DNA of 64,000 bases from Brachypodius melanocephalos (GCA_013398615.1 VZSR01003806.1:1823750-1887749); one strand, 5' to 3'. Positions 13,350-26,200 are shown, counted from the first letter of the stretch. Notes: generated by a model from the sequence alone, not told the origin. Numbers and translations are program-made.

Positions 13350-13355
13350 ATTAAA
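13350..13355 (+). other. LTR polyadenylation signal ATTAAA
   Basis: This is the common variant of AATAAA, placed in the R region of the LTR about 145 bp after the TATA box. A T/G-rich stretch follows, as expected for a downstream element. Confidence 0.5.
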
Positions 13356-14951
13356 GCTGACTTTTCTGGGCTACTCCATTGTTCCCATCCCTATTTCATT
13401 TGCCACTCCCAGCTGGTCTGGTTCTGAGTTCACAAAGCCAACATGACACTATATGACCAAGAGGAATAACTTGTAGGGGGAAGAGAAGTTAGCATGATTT
13501 TGCCCTCTCGGTTAAGGACTTTCAGAAAAACATATGCTGTAAAATTTATTTTATGAACTTGCTTTTCATTCATTTGAGTCATACCATCATTCCAGTGGTT
13601 AAGTACACATATATATGAAAATACTTTTTTAGTTTCATATTTACTTATGTGAGAAATGTTGTGATCTACTGTTTAAAGTGAAAATCATATATTTGCATAA
13701 GTCCTTGTTAATTAAACCAATCTTTCATACAGTCATTAAGATTCTTGCTTCTATGTTGTAAAGTTTCTCCTCCCTTTTATAAGATGTATTCAAAACCTAT
13801 GAAATGCAGAATATTTCCATTAGACCAATCAATTCTGTACATGATTTATGTAAACTTCTATCTAAGGGTATTCTAGATTTTCAGAATTAGATATACTTTA
13901 ACTGAAACTAATATAGATCAGAGAATGCACATAATTTTTTATAAAGTGCTCCTGCCCCTTCAGCCTAGGAATTCAGTAAGAAGTTGAACATGTATCAAGG
14001 GACATTAGAGTGAGTGAAAATGATGAGGCTACAACAGACATAAGGAGAAACCAATCGTACTTTTCAGAGAGTTGGGGTTTCTCATCCTTTGGAAATTTCC
14101 TACTTTTCCAAGGAATTGAACTTTTATTTCTGTTTAGCAGTCATGACAGTTTCTAGTTTATTGCTGAAAAATAGATGTGAAATAAATTGAATTTCACTCT
14201 CATTTCTTTCTCCATGTCCCTTAGGGATTCTAAAACTGTATCCACACTGAATGTTTTTGAAGTATAAGAAAAGGAAGTTGTCTGATTCCTATCCATAGCA
14301 AGCCTTTTCTTTTTATACACTTTAGTTGTTAGTGTTAAAGTACAAACCTTACTCCATTCTCAAATTACATGCAGCTCTTTTTTCCCCATCTTTATTTCTC
14401 TGGTAGTCAGGTTAAAATGTTCTCTACTGAGGTAGCACTAGAAAAAAAGCATTTTTCCCTCATAACTGCTTGGAAAAGATGAGACTAGCAACTAAATAAT
14501 ACTCTTGTGATCACTAAGCAATAGTGACATTAAAAAAGCAAACAAAATAAGCTTCTGTGTAAAGTAGCAATACAAGATGGGAGCAAAAAGAAACCATTGT
14601 GTAGATCTGTTTATACAAACCACTTCCATGTGATTCCTAACTCATATTTTGAGAAGCATAACCCAGCAGGCAAAGTCATAAGCATACAACTTGGTAACAG
14701 ATTTCTATTTACTGGAATACTGTGGGTTTAAATGTTCAGATGAAATGCGAAACTTGTGTTCAAACTCACTGAGGAAAGGCTGAAAAAAAGGAAACAAGCA
14801 GAAAGCAAGAATGCAAATGAACCCAGACAAGATTAGGTAAAATGAAAATTGAATATAGAAAATCAGTGCTAAACAGCAGGGAAAAAAAGGGAAGAGGGAA
14901 AAGCATAACAGAAGTTTGCACTTCTGTGGTGTAATTAAATGTGACATATAT

Positions 14952-15023
14952 AACACACTCCAGAATTAAAACACACTCCAGAATTAAAACACACTCCAGA
15001 ATTAAAACACACTCCAGAATTAA
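14952..15023. repeat. 18-bp tandem repeat, four perfect copies
   Basis: The unit AACACACTCCAGAATTAA occurs four times without a mismatch (14952, 14970, 14988, 15006). There are no spacers, so it is not a CRISPR array. Identical copies suggest recent expansion by slippage or unequal exchange, and the copy number is probably variable between individuals. Confidence 0.95.
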
Positions 15024-17260
15024 TTCCTGAGGCTTTGTCTAGACTGCTAAACTAAACAGTGCCAGGGAAGACATTAAATTCTGCCATATAAACATTTATA
15101 CTACCAAATCAATACCAGATCCTCTGCCATAGTTCTGGCTTTGGCTACAGCAAAGGCTGGGGTGAGCCAAAAGCCAAGGACTGTTGCTGCCAGTCCTGTA
15201 GAAGGGCAATCCTCTCAGTTTCTGGAAGGGAAAAGCAGAGGAGAGTGAAAAGAGATCTCAGCTGCACAGGTACAAGGATTGTTTTGCTACTTGCACTCAA
15301 GAGAAAACTATACCCTCTGGAAGATATAGTTTATTAGAAAGACATATTCAATGTTCATTCAATGTTCTTCAGGAACCTGAATTACTCAACCCTCTGGCCT
15401 TCTGCCCTTAAACTAACAAAAAATTGGCTTTGCATGCCTATGAGAAGTCTCAGTGAAGCAACTGGAAAAACTTGCATTTAACATTTCTTTAATACTATTC
15501 CCTTATATTTGTGAGTTTCTGGAGAGTTTTTTCAGGGATTGAAGACAACACAGTCCCTCTATATTACAGATTCTGATTTTGACAAATTTTGATTATTCTA
15601 GATAAGGCCAAGTTATAATTTATTTCTATACATCATCTGTGAAGTAATACTCTATTACTCTAGTAATAATCTATTATTATCTAGTAGCAGTATTTTCATG
15701 ATATGTATTATAGGTTTTAGCATTATTGATGCCAATATTACTAATCCCTATTCTGATCTTCGGATCTTAGGATTCTATATAGTATACAAATATTATTTGT
15801 GCTAAAATATTTTGAGTTGAAGGAGACCTTGAAGGCTATTTATGTCAGTAAAAAGCACTGCCTACATTATTCCTTTCCTAATGGTAAGGAAGAATGTTAC
15901 AGATGTAATGGAACATACAAAGCTTAGAAATTCATAGCTCAGAATGCTGCCTCTGATCTTGCTAGCTTACTCTGGTGAGAAAGACAAATAAGATGCTTGA
16001 CAGAAATGCCCACACATTTATGATTTATAATGAAGTTACTCTAGAATTCTGAAATTGCCTGTGTGATTTTAACACTCTCTGCTTGTTAATTGAAATGTTA
16101 ATCCAAATTTATTAGGCTACTCTGAAAATCTTATCCACCAAATATAGCAGAACACTTGTAAAACAACTATAAAATTGGAATTTCTTTGTCTCATTTTGCA
16201 TTCACTTTTGTTATGCTTTAATGCTATTTTAATCTTTCTGATTATCCATGAAATACAGAGTTACTTAGAAATAATGAATAGATGAAACATTTTAAGTCTT
16301 TCATTATCTTTTCATAAAACAGTTTTTTCTTCCTGTAAACATTGCAACAAAAGCAAGATTTAAAAATCCAGATTTCCACAGTACTGGGCCATTTCACTAG
16401 CTAACTCCAACAACAAATATAAGCCCCACGGGACCAGGCCAACTTTTGTTCAAATCTGAAACGAAAGAATGCTGTAGGGATCTTTACTCTTAACAGGACC
16501 TGTGCTGGGTCCAACATGGTGTGGAATAAAAGAGAGATCCAACTCTACCATCAGGGGAAGGGGAAGCTACAGGAAAACTATGGCTTTTTTCATGTTAGAA
16601 ACCGATGGCTGAGTTTCATCCTCTCTTATTTTAGTGAAATATTAATTACAAAAATTGTATTTCTAGTTTTAAGTTGCTGTGGTAATCTTGTAAAACTCAG
16701 GATCACAACCAAAATCATACAATAATTATTTGTACACAACACAATTTTCAGGTGGATATAATTTGCTAGTGATGGCAATTGTTGCAGCAAATAAAGGTGG
16801 GCTTCGAATTATTTCTGTTAAAAGATTAAAATAATACATATAATAATGTGATAGTTAAATTATTTCTAAAACTGTAAACAGAGATTAATCTAAAAGGCAT
16901 GAAGCCATAACATGTTGAGAAAATAAGATCATGTACAGCAGATTGGTCAGTGTTCATTGAAATATATTTAGAAATTTGAAACATTAATAGATTTCTCTGC
17001 TGTAATTTCTGTGCCATTTCCCAATATTGTAGATAGGTAAGCATACTAATAGCTTTGAATGCTATAAAAGACACAGAACAGGAGCAGAATATATGAACTA
17101 TGTAGAAATTGGAAAATACTTATTCAAATGAGTAGTTTTTGTGACTGTGTAGGGGTCCAAATTTCCTGAATAAATAAAGTTCCTAAAGAAATAAATATCT
17201 GTGTATATGTGTAAAATGAGTTCAAACACTGCCAAAAGAGAAAAAAATGTGAAAAATGAG

Positions 17261-17285
17261 AGTGAGTGAGTGAGTGAGTGAGTGA
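17261..17285. repeat. (AGTG)6 microsatellite
   Basis: Six uninterrupted AGTG units plus one base. Ordinary simple repeat. Confidence 0.95.
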
Positions 17286-18319
17286 AAGAATGACCAACCT
17301 ACGAATTAAAAATATGCTATTAAATATTTAAGGAGAGAAAATAGTCCCATAGCTATGCTGCATAAAGCTGGTGTATTTACAAAATTATCACTGAAGATTG
17401 TTGCTGCATTTTATACTGAGTCAGTTCTCAGGTTAAATACTACACTGTTGATATTTCAATTCCTTCCATGTGTAAAGCTGTTTTGTCATCATATTGCCAT
17501 GAAATATTTGAAAATTAATGAAAGCAAGCTACCTAGTTCAGCATGCTACAACTCAGTACCTTACAATGACAGCAGAAGGATAAAAACAGAAGTCTGAAAC
17601 TACTTTTTAATGAATTATGCTAATCTCAGAATGAATCATTTAGATGCTCTTATATCCAACATCTGTGCATTTCTAAAATAGAAAAAAGACAACATAAATA
17701 TTATAAATCAGATTATTTTCTATATTTTAAATAAATTTACTTGGTAATGGCCAGTGATTAAAAGCTCAACTGTGTTGCTTTTTTTTAGAGGCAAAACTCC
17801 CCTAAGAGAGTTGTAGGAGAGATTTAAAAAATTGCTGTAGGGCACAGAGATATTAAATGGTAGTTAGCAGGAAATCTATGTTGGAAATCATAACTAAAGT
17901 TTTAATTATATAGAAGATAAGCTAATAAACACTAGGGAAGAGCTCATGAATATGTGAGAATGATGTGTACAGATCCTTATGGGCAGCAGATTACATATTT
18001 GCTAGCAGACATCACAGGAAGAACTTGTAAGGAAGAGAAAGAGCTACCTGTTTCTAGGTGTGCTGCCAGCAATATCTCTGATAAAATAACTAAAAAAAAA
18101 AAGTAAAACCAGTAGAAGTAGTGTCATGTATTAGCCCAAATCTCAAAAAATTAGGAGACGGCCACTGAGCAACAATGGTGCTTTAGGACACGTAGGAGTG
18201 ACTTTAAGGTCTTTTTACCCATTCTGTGATAATTCAGAGCTTTAGAAAAAGACTCTGAAACCCAAATGTTCTTCAGTATGCTCATAAGTGAAATCAGATT
18301 TTGGCCCAATTTATTTTTT

Positions 18320-18398
18320 GACTGAAGCGGAGGTTGAACCAGATAGACTGCAAAGATCCCTTCCAACAAAGTCTCCCTGTGATATGATGATTTCATGT
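18320..18398 (+). mobile_element. CR1 LINE 3' stub, plus strand, old
   Basis: The last ~80 bp of a CR1 copy: GGAGGTTGAACCAGATAGAC, then AAAGATCCCTTCCAAC, and a degenerate terminal repeat GATATGATGATTTCATG. This matches the order of CR1 3' ends (GGTTGGACTAGATGAT, TCCCTTCCAAC, terminal 8-mers). Divergence suggests an old insertion. Its 5' part is missing or decayed beyond recognition. Confidence 0.75.
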
Positions 18399-20330
18399 TT
18401 TTTAATAACCTGACACCTGGAACAACCATGCTGTCCTACTTTTGTAGGTGTGAAGTTCTTCAGCCAAATATTAAGCAGAGTCTGATATTTTAATTTTTTT
18501 TTGTCTAGAGTAATTGCCTTTAAAAATTAAGACGTCCAAAGGGAAATACAAATACTGGAAGAAAGAGAGATTTTACAAATACAGCAGCAAAAGTGATGTG
18601 ACAGCTTATATTGTACTGAGTACATAGACAATCCTGGGTTTATTATGTAAAGATGCTGTTCAGCTGCCAGCATCCATGATGTCATTTTGCAGGCAGTCAC
18701 CAAGGTCATTAAATGCAGGGGGGTTTGTTAGTCAGCTTTCACTCCTTTCAGACAGGAAAACAATTAAAATCTCTTTGTTTAAAAATAGTGAAATAGCACA
18801 ATCTACTTTTGAGGTACCTGGAAAGAATGGAACAGAAATATGCCAGCAAAAATAAGCAGAGTTTTTCTGGAGTAGTGCAGACTGTGCAGTTATTGATTTG
18901 TAAGACTGTATGTTTGTAAATAACAAGCTAAAAGATAAAAGAAAGAGGCAAAAGTATATAGAAAGCCAAGCAAAAATAAGAATCATGAGTGACAGTGGTC
19001 CAAAGGGGACAAGGCAAAGATTGATACATGTGGTCTTGAGAAAGATTGGAAAGGAGGTTGTGGAAGAAATGAAACCTCTTGGAGCGTGCTCTTTTCTGTG
19101 CTCAGGACAGCAGAACTGCTCCTGTGCTACTGAGAGTGAAAAAAGAAATAGTGTTGCAGTTCTACCTCATCATTACACTCAGCTGAAATTTCCAATACGC
19201 ACTTAATAAAGCAGCATTCTAATTCTACTCAGATATAGAATTTAATTCATACTTATTTTGGTATGAGGAGTTTAACTTTTACTTTGTGAAAGAAAAGTCT
19301 CCCTGCATTGTCAAGACCTTGTAAACAAGTTATCTATCCTGTATGAGAAACCCATGACTAAACCTTTGCATCATCTTGCCATGATCCCTACAGTTTCTCT
19401 TTCAAGGGAGAATTATGCAGAGAGTAGTTATTTTATTTCAGTGGTATTCAAATTTTAGTCCACACTTGTTTTTGAACACTGAACTAAGTGTTCTAATTAA
19501 TGTGAATAAGAAAAGCAAAGAAAATAAGAAAAGAAAGGGGACTGTATCAACCACATTGCTAAATACAGAGCTTTGAAGTATTCCCTGCAGACCTTGAAAA
19601 TGTAGTGCATACGCTCAGGCTTCATGACAAAATAAATGTTGGCTGGAATCCAAGTTTAACTACTTTAGGCACCTTACTTGGCAACTATATTGGCAGTCAT
19701 TTCATCTCATTTTTGTCATCTAAAATTTAGATTGTGTTCTTACCTGGAGTCCTTGTACTTTCAGTGCAGAGAGAAAGATAACCTTGAGAAAGCTAATTGA
19801 TTTCCATATCTTACATGTCCATCAGTATTGGATACATTTGAGTATGTAGGACTACCTGTGATTGTGGCCTTTCATATGTAAACTTATTTTAATTTCTAAA
19901 GCCTAAATCTTTGTTTCTCTTACACAGCAACTCAAGTAGCCTCTCACTCCTGTTCTTATAGTGGCATCTGGAAAGAAGAGGAAATGTTAGACACTACAGA
20001 CATGTAGCAAGAGGTGGTACTGACAGAGCCTGCATTTCAAACAGGCAACACCAAAAAAATGCAGAAAGAGATAACTTCCCCTGTTAGGTGAGTATGGCAA
20101 GCAGCAAAATTCAGAGAAAGGCAAAAAGAAAGATGAAAGTTACAGTATAGACAAGAGGACTACACAGAAAAAAGCCATTTCAGTCTGGGAAAGACCTATC
20201 TGAGGACAAATAGTTGGATTCTGAGTAGCAAGGATAAATGAATGAGGCATAATCACTTGCAAAAGGAAACAGGGTAATTTTTTGAAAGAAAAGACTCTGA
20301 AACAATAGTAAATACAAAGACAATAAACAT
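18399..20330. other. AT-rich gene-free DNA
   Basis: No recognisable element. The 98-codon frame at 18910-19206 matches no family I know and has no coding signature beyond lacking stops. Frames of that length are expected by chance in this much AT-rich sequence. Confidence 0.55.
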
Positions 20331-20557
20331 AACAGAATTTGCTGAGTTGTAAGAGACTCTCAGGGATCGTTGAGTCCAATTCCTGGCCATTCATAGGACA
20401 GCCTCAAGAGTCGTACCGTGTGCCTGAGTGTTGTTCAAATGCTTCTTGTACTTTGTCCATATTGGTGCTGAGACCACTTCCCTGGGGATCCTGTTCCAGT
20501 GCCCAACCACTCTCTGGGTGAAGAACCTTTTTCAAATATCCAGCCTAAGCCCTGACA
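20331..20557 (-). mobile_element. CR1 LINE 3' fragment, minus strand
   Basis: On the plus strand this begins AACAGAATTTGCTGAGTTG, the reversed 3' end of a CR1 subfamily. It continues through CATTGAGTCC-like, CCACTTCCCTGGGGATCC, TGTTCCAGTGCCCAACCAC and GGGTGAAGAACCTTTTTC blocks in the usual reversed order. It stops at about 20557, where an oppositely oriented CR1 begins. No usable reading frame remains. Confidence 0.9.
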
Positions 20558-20709
20558 CATTGGAACAGGCTGACCAGTTATGTGGTGGAGTCACAGTGCC
20601 TGGAAATGTTCAAGAAATGACCAGACATTTCAAACCACCAGAGCTTAGTGCAATGGGTTAGTTGATATGGTAGTGTCCTGTCAAAGGCTGAATTCCATAA
20701 TCCTATGAA
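20556..20709 (+). mobile_element. CR1 LINE 3' fragment, plus strand
   Basis: Starts at ACATTGGAACAGGCTGACCA and runs in sense through GTGGTGGAGTCACAG, CCTGGAAATGTTCAAGAAAT and TTAGTTGATATGGTAGTGT, ending at a decayed terminal repeat near 20709. It abuts the minus-strand copy head to head. Both pieces contain a CR1 3' end, so they are two insertions rather than one twin-primed insertion. Confidence 0.88.
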
Positions 20710-22795
20710 AGAGAAGGCAGCTTGGAAACAACAGAAATACAGTGTGCCTGCTCAGTGTCCAACCGCCACGCTTTTCAGGAGTGAGATGTCTCTTTGCACT
20801 TTTTTTCTTCTCTTTGAGGAGAGCACTTTGCTCCTCAGAACGACCCTTTTAGGGCACTATCTCACCAGGTGCACCTGGAGAAGGAAGCTGCATGCATGTG
20901 ACATTAACTATTGAGTAATCTCTGGTCCTGGAGCTGTAACTGGATGTTTCCCAGGAATCAGCATCCCTCAGCTTAGCTCATATTTTGGTAGCAAGCCCAA
21001 ACAGCAAGAAACTTCTGTCATGTGTGCTTCATGTCAAGACTGCTCTGTGCAGAGGAAGTGAAATCTGTCACAATCCATTCTTATGCTGTCTGTACAGTGC
21101 AGACACTGGAGAACCTTGTTCTTCCTACTGGGTGAAGGTTTCCTGGCTGGAGGATATTGGGCATCATTCCAAACGGCAGCCTTAGAGCAAGGCAGTATGT
21201 ATGCACTGAGAGAAATTGGTGACAAGGTAGCAAACCAAGCTACTTTATCCCTTGAAGTGTTGCTACCTTTTAGCTGGATAAGAATAATTATTCTTAAAAA
21301 TACAGTAAAACAGAACAATCATATTTTCAATGTTTTATAGCAAAATGATTTTGAAATAAATGAAAGTAAAAATGGGTTTGAAAACAAAAATTAATATTAC
21401 TCTAATGTAATGCTGTTATGAAATACAGTGTTATTATGTGTACATGATGCAGAAATGTACACATTTATAGAAAAATATACATATACATGTACATATTTAT
21501 AGAAAAATATAGAATAACAATATACATTTGATTAAAATCAGGACAAAATGTGCCAGCATGGCTAAGAAAGAAGTAAACATATCAACCAACTAAACATAAA
21601 AATCCACAAAGGTAAAATGTTGTAAAAGGCAATGAAGTATAATGAGATTATTCAAAGTAAACACGTTTTGGCAATATACTGTTTTCCCTAAATCAATCTT
21701 TACAACAGGCAGTGATTATCAAAATAATACTGTTAACACTCCTTACCAATTTGTGGATTTAATATTTTTAACTGAAGCCAAACCAATTAGTACACCCTGC
21801 CTCTCAGATATCACTACATTAGTCAGTTTCATGGTACCAAAATACAGAGGAAGCATATGCTGCATGCATAAAAGTATTTTGCTTGGCTTTCTGAAAAGTA
21901 ATGAGATGAATAGTGATTTTTGTGTTTAGTGATACTTTTAGTTTGGATTCTGAAAATAGAATGTTCATTAATGGTTTCCTTGTTGCGGGCTGTTGTGGGT
22001 TTTTTTTGTTTTTTTTTTTTTTTTTTGTTTGTTTTTGTTTTTGTTTTTTTTTTTTGTTATTGTCATTGGAAGGGGTTCCTTTTGAATGCATTTTGGGCTA
22101 ATGAACCAACATAACTTGTAGACACCAACAGCCTGAAAGGGGCTGTAGGCAATTTCTTTTTTTTTTTTTTTTAAAAAGACTGAGCAATGCTAGAGACTAA
22201 TAGTTTATGGCAGTCAGCTAATGAGTTGAAACTTCAGTGAGATAGGAGGCACACTCAATGGAAATGTGTGAAAAATTGAAATGACAAGGTTGTTAAGGTA
22301 ACTATCTTTGTTGTGTATTTGTGAAGCTTATTATAATGCAGTGAAATGAAAACTTAATAAACATATCTAGTTATTATGAAGAAAAAAAAAGATATCTTTC
22401 TGAACTGCAAGATGCACGGATTTGCTGTTGCAATTGTATTGTAATGGAAATGAAGCAAGTGACAAACAGTACCCAATCGCCCCATAAGGCTAGCCCATGC
22501 CAGTATAGAACATTAAAAACTAATTTTAAGAACTTTCATTTTCACATTAAACTTTTTAAAACCAGCTGACTTGGTGATTTTGCAAATGAGAATTTAAATG
22601 AATATGTTCTGTCCACTGAGAGCATGTGAAGAATGCTAACGAGGCTTTGCAATTCTGCCACGCTGTGCTTTCAGTGCAGTGGGTTTTGCTTATTTAAGTA
22701 CACAGGTTCGTGCTTACACATGCTTGGACCAACTTAACACCAAGGAAATTGGACAGAACTGGATAAACTCATTATCCTATCATACTATAGTTTAT
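20710..22795. other. Gene-free DNA with T/G-rich tract
   Basis: No gene is supported. The 20.71-21.32 kb part is closer to average GC and carries frames up to 94 codons on both strands, none recognisable. An AT-rich local duplication occurs at 21458-21479 and 21489-21511 (GTACATATTTATAG-type units, 31 bp apart). T-rich tracts lie at 21999-22056 and 22157-22172. Confidence 0.55.
21999..22056. repeat. T-rich tract with G interruptions
   Basis: T runs separated by single Gs. The hydrophobic F/V/C-rich frames here (21913-22114) and the lysine-rich frame opposite are translations of this simple sequence. Confidence 0.92.
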
Positions 22796-22799
22796 TGAA

Positions 22800-23240
22800 T
22801 TACCCTTGTCTGTGTGATTCACAAATACTTGTGAATGCTTCTTCCCTTTGTAGGGGAAGGGAATACAAGTGACCTCACCCCTGATAAGTAACAGCTGTGT
22901 TAATTACCCAAATCAGCCTCACCCCTGATGAGTGACAGCTATAGCCAATAAGGATGAGTGTGATAGAAGAGGGAGCGAGCTGGTAAGTGGAGAGTTGGCA
23001 TGGGGGAGGAAGCTTGAGGAGCATGAAGGAGAAAATCATGAAACATAATCCCGGGGAGAGAGAATCACTGCTGTGGTTTCAGTCTGGGTGTGCAGTTGGA
23101 GCCTGTTGTTGGAACCTGCAGTCACAGCCTAGCTGGGGAAAAGCCTGCAGGCAGAGTCTGCAAACCAATACCTGCAGTCAGAAGGTGCAAGGGAAACCTG
23201 CAGCATGAGCTTGCTGCAGCCAGAGTCAGTGAATAGTTGG
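22800..23240 (+). mobile_element. LTR-like block, family not identified
   Basis: A block less AT-rich than its surroundings, with a 44-bp-offset imperfect duplication: CCTCACCCCTGATAAGTAACAGCT type starting at 22873 and 22917. A CCAAT box follows (AGCCAATAAGG, near 22944-22954). Past that lies a run of degenerate CCTGCAG-centred motifs (23115-23205). The repeats, CCAAT box and composition are what one sees in endogenous retrovirus LTRs. I found no clear TG/CA ends or flanking duplication, so this is a suggestion. The 73-codon frame at 22987 is within it. Confidence 0.4.
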
Positions 23241-26200
23241 AGTTAAGATGACTAAGTTGTGAAGAGCTATAAAGCAGGATTTTTTTTTGATATGTTTATC
23301 AAGAAGTCTGGCTCATTTTTACCCTCTAATAAGGGGGCTTCTGCAACACTCTTGATGAAGTCAAACTCTTTTTTGATGAGTGCTGTGTATTAGGGCAACA
23401 CTGACCCTCATCTTTACTGTGCTGTTAGTCCTTCTCTAGTTTTCTTAAGTTTCCTGTCTCTAGAATTTTAGAAAAAGCAGATAAAAGTGGGTCATCAAAA
23501 AAAACTTTCAAGCTTATAATGTTCAATTTGTGATGGTTAATGAGAAGGCTGAGGTGGGAGCACCAACTGTTATTAGTCTCAGACACAACAACATAAAAGG
23601 AAGGTATAGATAATAGACTGTAAGAAAAGGAGATGAATATGTGCCTCTACATACTACTGTCAGACTATTAGTTAAACTACTAAAAGAAGTCAAATAAGAA
23701 TCTGACAACTTGTTGTTGCATTTTAACCTAGAACCAACATTAAAAATATGGATACTACAATTGCTGTCAGGTGTTTCCTGAGGACAGTAGAACAAAGACT
23801 GCCAGCTGCAGTAGCTCAAGAGAGATTGGAATACTGCTCTCCTGAATTTGGCATCTCATCTGGTGAGTAAATCCAGCTTTATGATACTTGGCAAGCATGA
23901 CTGGTTTTTCCACACAGCTTTCAGGTAGCAATGCCTTTTGAAAAGGAACCAAAAATGTTGTTTATGTGCTGGTTGAATTAATCTTCATTTTTGGTAGTGA
24001 AATAGGCTGCCAACTGATAATGATATACAACACTGGTAATTTTGATTATCTCTGTAGTGGAAGAATCTGTTGCATGCAGTAACCAAACCCAAAATTCGCA
24101 AGAAAATACTGAGACAATTAGATATACTTAACCATTAGAAAATACCTAATCATTACACTACTGGTAATTCTGTGAGATGTCCACATGATGTGTCTGTTTC
24201 ACTCTTTTTGTGAATATTACTTTTTTTTCCAGTGGGGAAAAAAAAAGAAAAAATGTATTTAAATGATTGGTCTAGGTACAAGACAGAACATTTCACATGT
24301 ATCCTTAGTACCACTTGTATCTAAAGAAAAGTACTCATGAGTAGCTGATCTCTTCTTATCTTTCTGGCAAGGCTGGTAGCAAGTGAAGACTGTTCTGAAG
24401 GTGAGACAGGGTACTTCAAAAACAATTCCAAGAGGAGTTGTCTAATTTTAGATTTAAAAAGGAGCAATTATGCTATTTAATTCAATAATGGCATATTGAA
24501 TTAAGAAGCTCCATATATATCTATTCAGCCTCCTTAAGAGAAAAATAAAGTTGACCCTTTTGAATGATAAATTGGCAGTATAATATAGTTCCTGTCACTC
24601 ACTCTATGGCTTCTGAATAGAGCCGTAAAGTTTTCTGGGGGTTTTTTTTGTTTGTTTTGTTTTGTTTTTTGGTGTGGTTTTTTTTGTTTTGTTTTTGGCT
24701 TTTTTTGTTGTTGTTTTTTTTAATTATATGGTTTTAATGTGCATTGAATGCAATTATTTATTTAAATACCTTACTTTTTATTCCATTATTCCACACAATA
24801 TCCATACTGCACCATGTATATTCAATACAGGAAAGTTCTTTATCATGTAGTCATTGCTAAGAATAATTGTGTCAATTTTTATAGGATATATATGATAAAC
24901 TTTGAATTCATCAAAGGGAGATGATTAATGTATGTAACTCATATTTTCTTTAAAAACACTTGTAGTCTGGTGATGTCAGACTGATTAATCTGATTTCTGA
25001 TTGAGACTTTCATTTTCAGTAACGAACTGGACTCCTTGTTGTTCAGTGCATGCTGAAGAGCAAGGTGGTGAAGAGCAGGTAATTTCTCTGATGAGCAATC
25101 TTGGGTTAACTTGTATGTCCATCCTAAGAGAAGATAGTGGGGCTAATAGGCACCTGAACTATCATTTTCAAGAAAACTTTGAACTCTGTATCAGTTAGGG
25201 AGGACTGAAGCATGTATAACACCAAGTCAACGGTATCCATATGAAACATTATTCTAAAACTGTTTTATTTTCTCTGTTGGTTATCAAAAGAGACTGAAAA
25301 AGAATCTCAAATACAACAGTGTATTTCCCTGACTTAGACAACAGAGTGGACATATGACTAGATCTGATTCATGGCTGATGTCTCCTCACAGGCAGAAAAA
25401 GGGATGACTGTTCTATATTGACATACAGATGGCCTCACATGTTACAAATTACATATATTTCTTTAACTTTTGAGTAAGATTTTCAAGTACCTGGATTAAG
25501 CAGAATAATATAATCATGGAATTAAAATTTTCAATTTTTTTAAATCACATTTTTTTCCTCTTTGCATGTTCACTCATTCTGGATATTACCAGTATGGGCT
25601 TGAACAAGTTGAGTCAAATTTTCTGAATAATTCATTTTGTGTTTTTCTTTTGAAGTGTTTGGCTAGTACATATGTCTGTGATTCACTCATTTTATGCTGC
25701 TAGTCAAATTACTTGTGTTTGTATTCATCCATAATTTGTTTAAAAAAATTGTATGAAATATTTTAAAAAGTACTGTGAGTTATGTTAGTTGCCAGTTTTT
25801 ATGACAGATGTGATAGATTGTTTATCAAAATATTTCCCTTCTTTTCCACTTCTGAAAATCCATTTGTGAATATATTTACAACACAACAATGTAAATAATT
25901 CACAGAGTTTTCTTATTCCAGATTTTATGGAAAATCCATTATTGTTCATTTTGCCTCTGTAGCAAATGACCCAAAGTTCAATGATATCTCAAGCTGTTCT
26001 TCCATTACTTCATCAGTATTTGGAATCAGTGACTTAGCCCAAGCATGGAAAGGGCTTTGCACAGGGGCTGCTTTGAATCTCACCCCTGCATATCTTACCC
26101 CGTTATCCATTGCTGATTTTCATACCTATTTGAAATCAAAGTGGAGCATGTAAATTGAAAGGCAAGGTGCAACTAGATTAATTTTACTTTTAAATACATT

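Larger units (their letters stand above)
12988..13448 (+). mobile_element. Solo LTR of an endogenous retrovirus, plus strand
   Basis: This 461-bp unit starts TGTGGG and ends TGACA, so it has the TG...CA ends of an LTR. It is flanked by 6-bp direct repeats (CTATAC and CTATAT). Promoter signals are in order: an inverted CCAAT box (GATTGGT, 13184-13190), a TATA box (TATATAA, 13204-13210) and, about 145 bp downstream, a poly(A) signal ATTAAA (13350-13355) followed by a pyrimidine-rich U5. No primer-binding site or gag-pol-env frame lies on either side, so it is a solo LTR left by recombination. The 86-codon frame at 13186-13446 lies inside it and is not a gene. I do not know the family name. Confidence 0.75.
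13455..18319. other. AT-rich gene-free DNA
   Basis: Nearly 5 kb with no supportable gene. It holds the 18-bp tandem repeat at 14952-15023 and the AGTG microsatellite at 17261-17285. Remaining frames are 83 codons or fewer and lack recognisable motifs. Confidence 0.6.

Noticed and set aside
14952..15023. Possible CRISPR array
   Set aside because: The repeats are directly adjacent with no spacers, and the DNA is vertebrate.
15820..15900. GTTGAAGGAGACCTTGAAGG, like a reversed CR1 3' end
   Set aside because: Similarity ends within about 25 bp and the following sequence does not match.
18910..19206. 98-codon plus-strand frame
   Set aside because: No recognisable motif, no splice context I can support, and its length is within chance expectation.
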